A DNA stretch of 5,606 nucleotides from CAYWXK01 sp964462515. GTDB lineage: Bacteria; Planctomycetota; Phycisphaerae; Sedimentisphaerales; Anaerobacaceae. Shown here piece after piece: positions 5,361 to 5,606 of this stretch. A program made the position numbers and the translations under genes. Location of the stretch: contig CAYWXK010000102.1 of the NCBI GenBank assembly GCA_964462515.1, forward strand, positions 1 to 5,606. The letters run 5' to 3'. The notes below the pieces were generated by a model, which was not told where the DNA came from, did not search any database, and saw nothing but the letters and a program-made list of their open reading frames with translations. Positions within the stretch are counted from its first letter, which is position 1, and each line of letters opens with the position of its first letter.

Positions 5361-5420
5361 ACACTTCGACCTTGCTCAGTGCAGGCAAGCTCACTACAGG
5401 TAGATTCGACAAGCTCACTA
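5361..5420. repeat. Degenerate CTTCGAC...CTCA / CAAGCTCACTA repeat unit
   Basis: CAAGCTCACTA occurs at 5386-5396 and again at 5410-5420, offset by 24 bases. The preceding CACTTCGACCTTGCTCAGTG (5362-5381) on the minus strand encodes LSKVE-like residues. I recognise this as a degenerate form of the widespread dispersed repeat whose translations read PELVEG or PALSEVEG in many environmental genomes. The family assignment is from memory; the internal direct repeat is visible. Confidence 0.5.
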
Positions 5421-5421
5421 T

Positions 5422-5539
5422 AAATTGGGTTTGATTGGGTTTGTTTTTCACCGCGTCTGAAAAGCCGTATATTTTCATAATGCTTTGTTGAAACAATAGC
5501 TTACGTTCATTTGAGTGTCCAGCAAATTGGGTTTGTTTT
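5422..5539. repeat. ATTGGGTTTG units: tandem pair plus third copy (KQTQF repeat)
   Basis: ATTGGGTTTG occurs three times: 5424-5433 and 5434-5443 in immediate tandem, and 5526-5535. The second and third copies extend to the same 14-mer ATTGGGTTTGTTTT, and the first and third share AAATTGGGTTTG. On the minus strand they encode NKPNQTQF and KQTQF, motifs I recall from many spurious short proteins annotated in Phycisphaerae-like genomes. The unit is probably part of a dispersed intergenic element. Confidence 0.55.
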
Positions 5540-5555
5540 GCATAATTGACCCATA

Positions 5556-5606
5556 GCCACAAAGCCACCAAGACACAAAGAAAAAATGTAAGGAATAACC
5601 ACGAAT
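5556..5606. repeat. Probable edge of a CACAAAG / ACCACGAAT dispersed repeat
   Basis: The sequence CCACAAAGCCACCAAGACACAAAG (5557-5580) is built from repeated CCA and CACAAAG elements, and the window ends in AACCACGAAT. Both are familiar from repetitive intergenic sequence in environmental planctomycete genomes, where the ACGAAT unit usually continues in tandem. Only the first ACGAAT is inside the window, so the array itself cannot be confirmed. Confidence 0.35.

Larger units (their letters stand above)
5171..5606. other. Repeat-rich gene-free region
   Basis: These 436 bases hold no convincing gene. The longest minus-strand frame (5257-5571) has a translation that is a chain of repeat-encoded motifs (KQTQF, NKPNQTQF, LPALSKVEVS, SASGGLGF) without a ribosome binding site, so it is treated as repeat-derived. 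From left to right the region contains two GC hairpins (5209-5250), a weak minus-strand promoter-like pair (TTGGCA 5285-5290 and TAAGTA 5262-5267), a GGCGG mini-hairpin (5315-5332), paired CAAGCTCACTA units, ATTGGGTTTG units and a CACAAAG-type terminal sequence. Confidence 0.6.

Noticed and set aside
5257..5571. 104-residue minus-strand open frame
   Set aside because: It spans several repeat units, has no ribosome binding site, and its translation is a string of repeat-encoded motifs (KQTQF, NKPNQTQF, LPALSKVE). It is treated as repeat-derived.
5361..5606. CRISPR array
   Set aside because: The repeats are 10-14 bp, unevenly spaced, of several families, and there are no cas genes.

Overview
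The window looks like a chromosomal segment of a Planctomycetota bacterium, most likely from the Phycisphaerae side. This rests on recognition, not a search. The short secreted protein near 1451-1736 resembles small proteins I associate with that phylum. The gene-free stretches also carry dispersed repeats that I recall as frequent in such genomes: GGCGG mini-hairpins, KQTQF-encoding ATTGGGTTTG units, 'PALSEVEG'-like units and a CACAAAG-type sequence at the right edge. No phage, transposase, CRISPR array or defence locus is visible.

Left part, minus strand. A strong sigma70-like promoter (about 1226-1254) faces a structured, repeat-bearing leader, a tRNA-Tyr(GTA) at 1004-1086, a flavin-reductase-family protein (394-948) and a two-TM membrane protein with a bacterial PH domain that runs off the left edge (1-347). 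The close spacing (55 and 46 bp) and the lack of a terminator allow these to be one transcript, which is inferred.

Middle, plus strand. A small secreted-protein gene (1451-1736) is split by one apparent extra base inside its signal peptide. A flavodoxin-fold iron-sulfur flavoprotein (1779-2393) with a C-x2-C-x2-C-x5-C motif follows 42 bp later. Converging on it is a 94-residue two-TM protein (2480-2764, minus), possibly PLDc_N-like.

Right part. A GT-C membrane glycosyltransferase of the GT39/PMT_2 type (2919-4688) has its own plausible promoter and a C-terminal soluble region of about 210 residues. It converges on a small single-TM protein (4892-5170, minus), with a perfect 10-bp inverted repeat between them. 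The last 436 bp hold no credible gene and are largely a patchwork of short repeats and hairpins.

The genes do not form an obvious single pathway: two flavin proteins, one envelope glycosyltransferase and several small membrane or secreted proteins. I found no convincing new biological system. The points most worth a second look are the frameshifted secreted-protein gene, the repeat modules shared by two gene-free regions, and the structured leader upstream of the tRNA.
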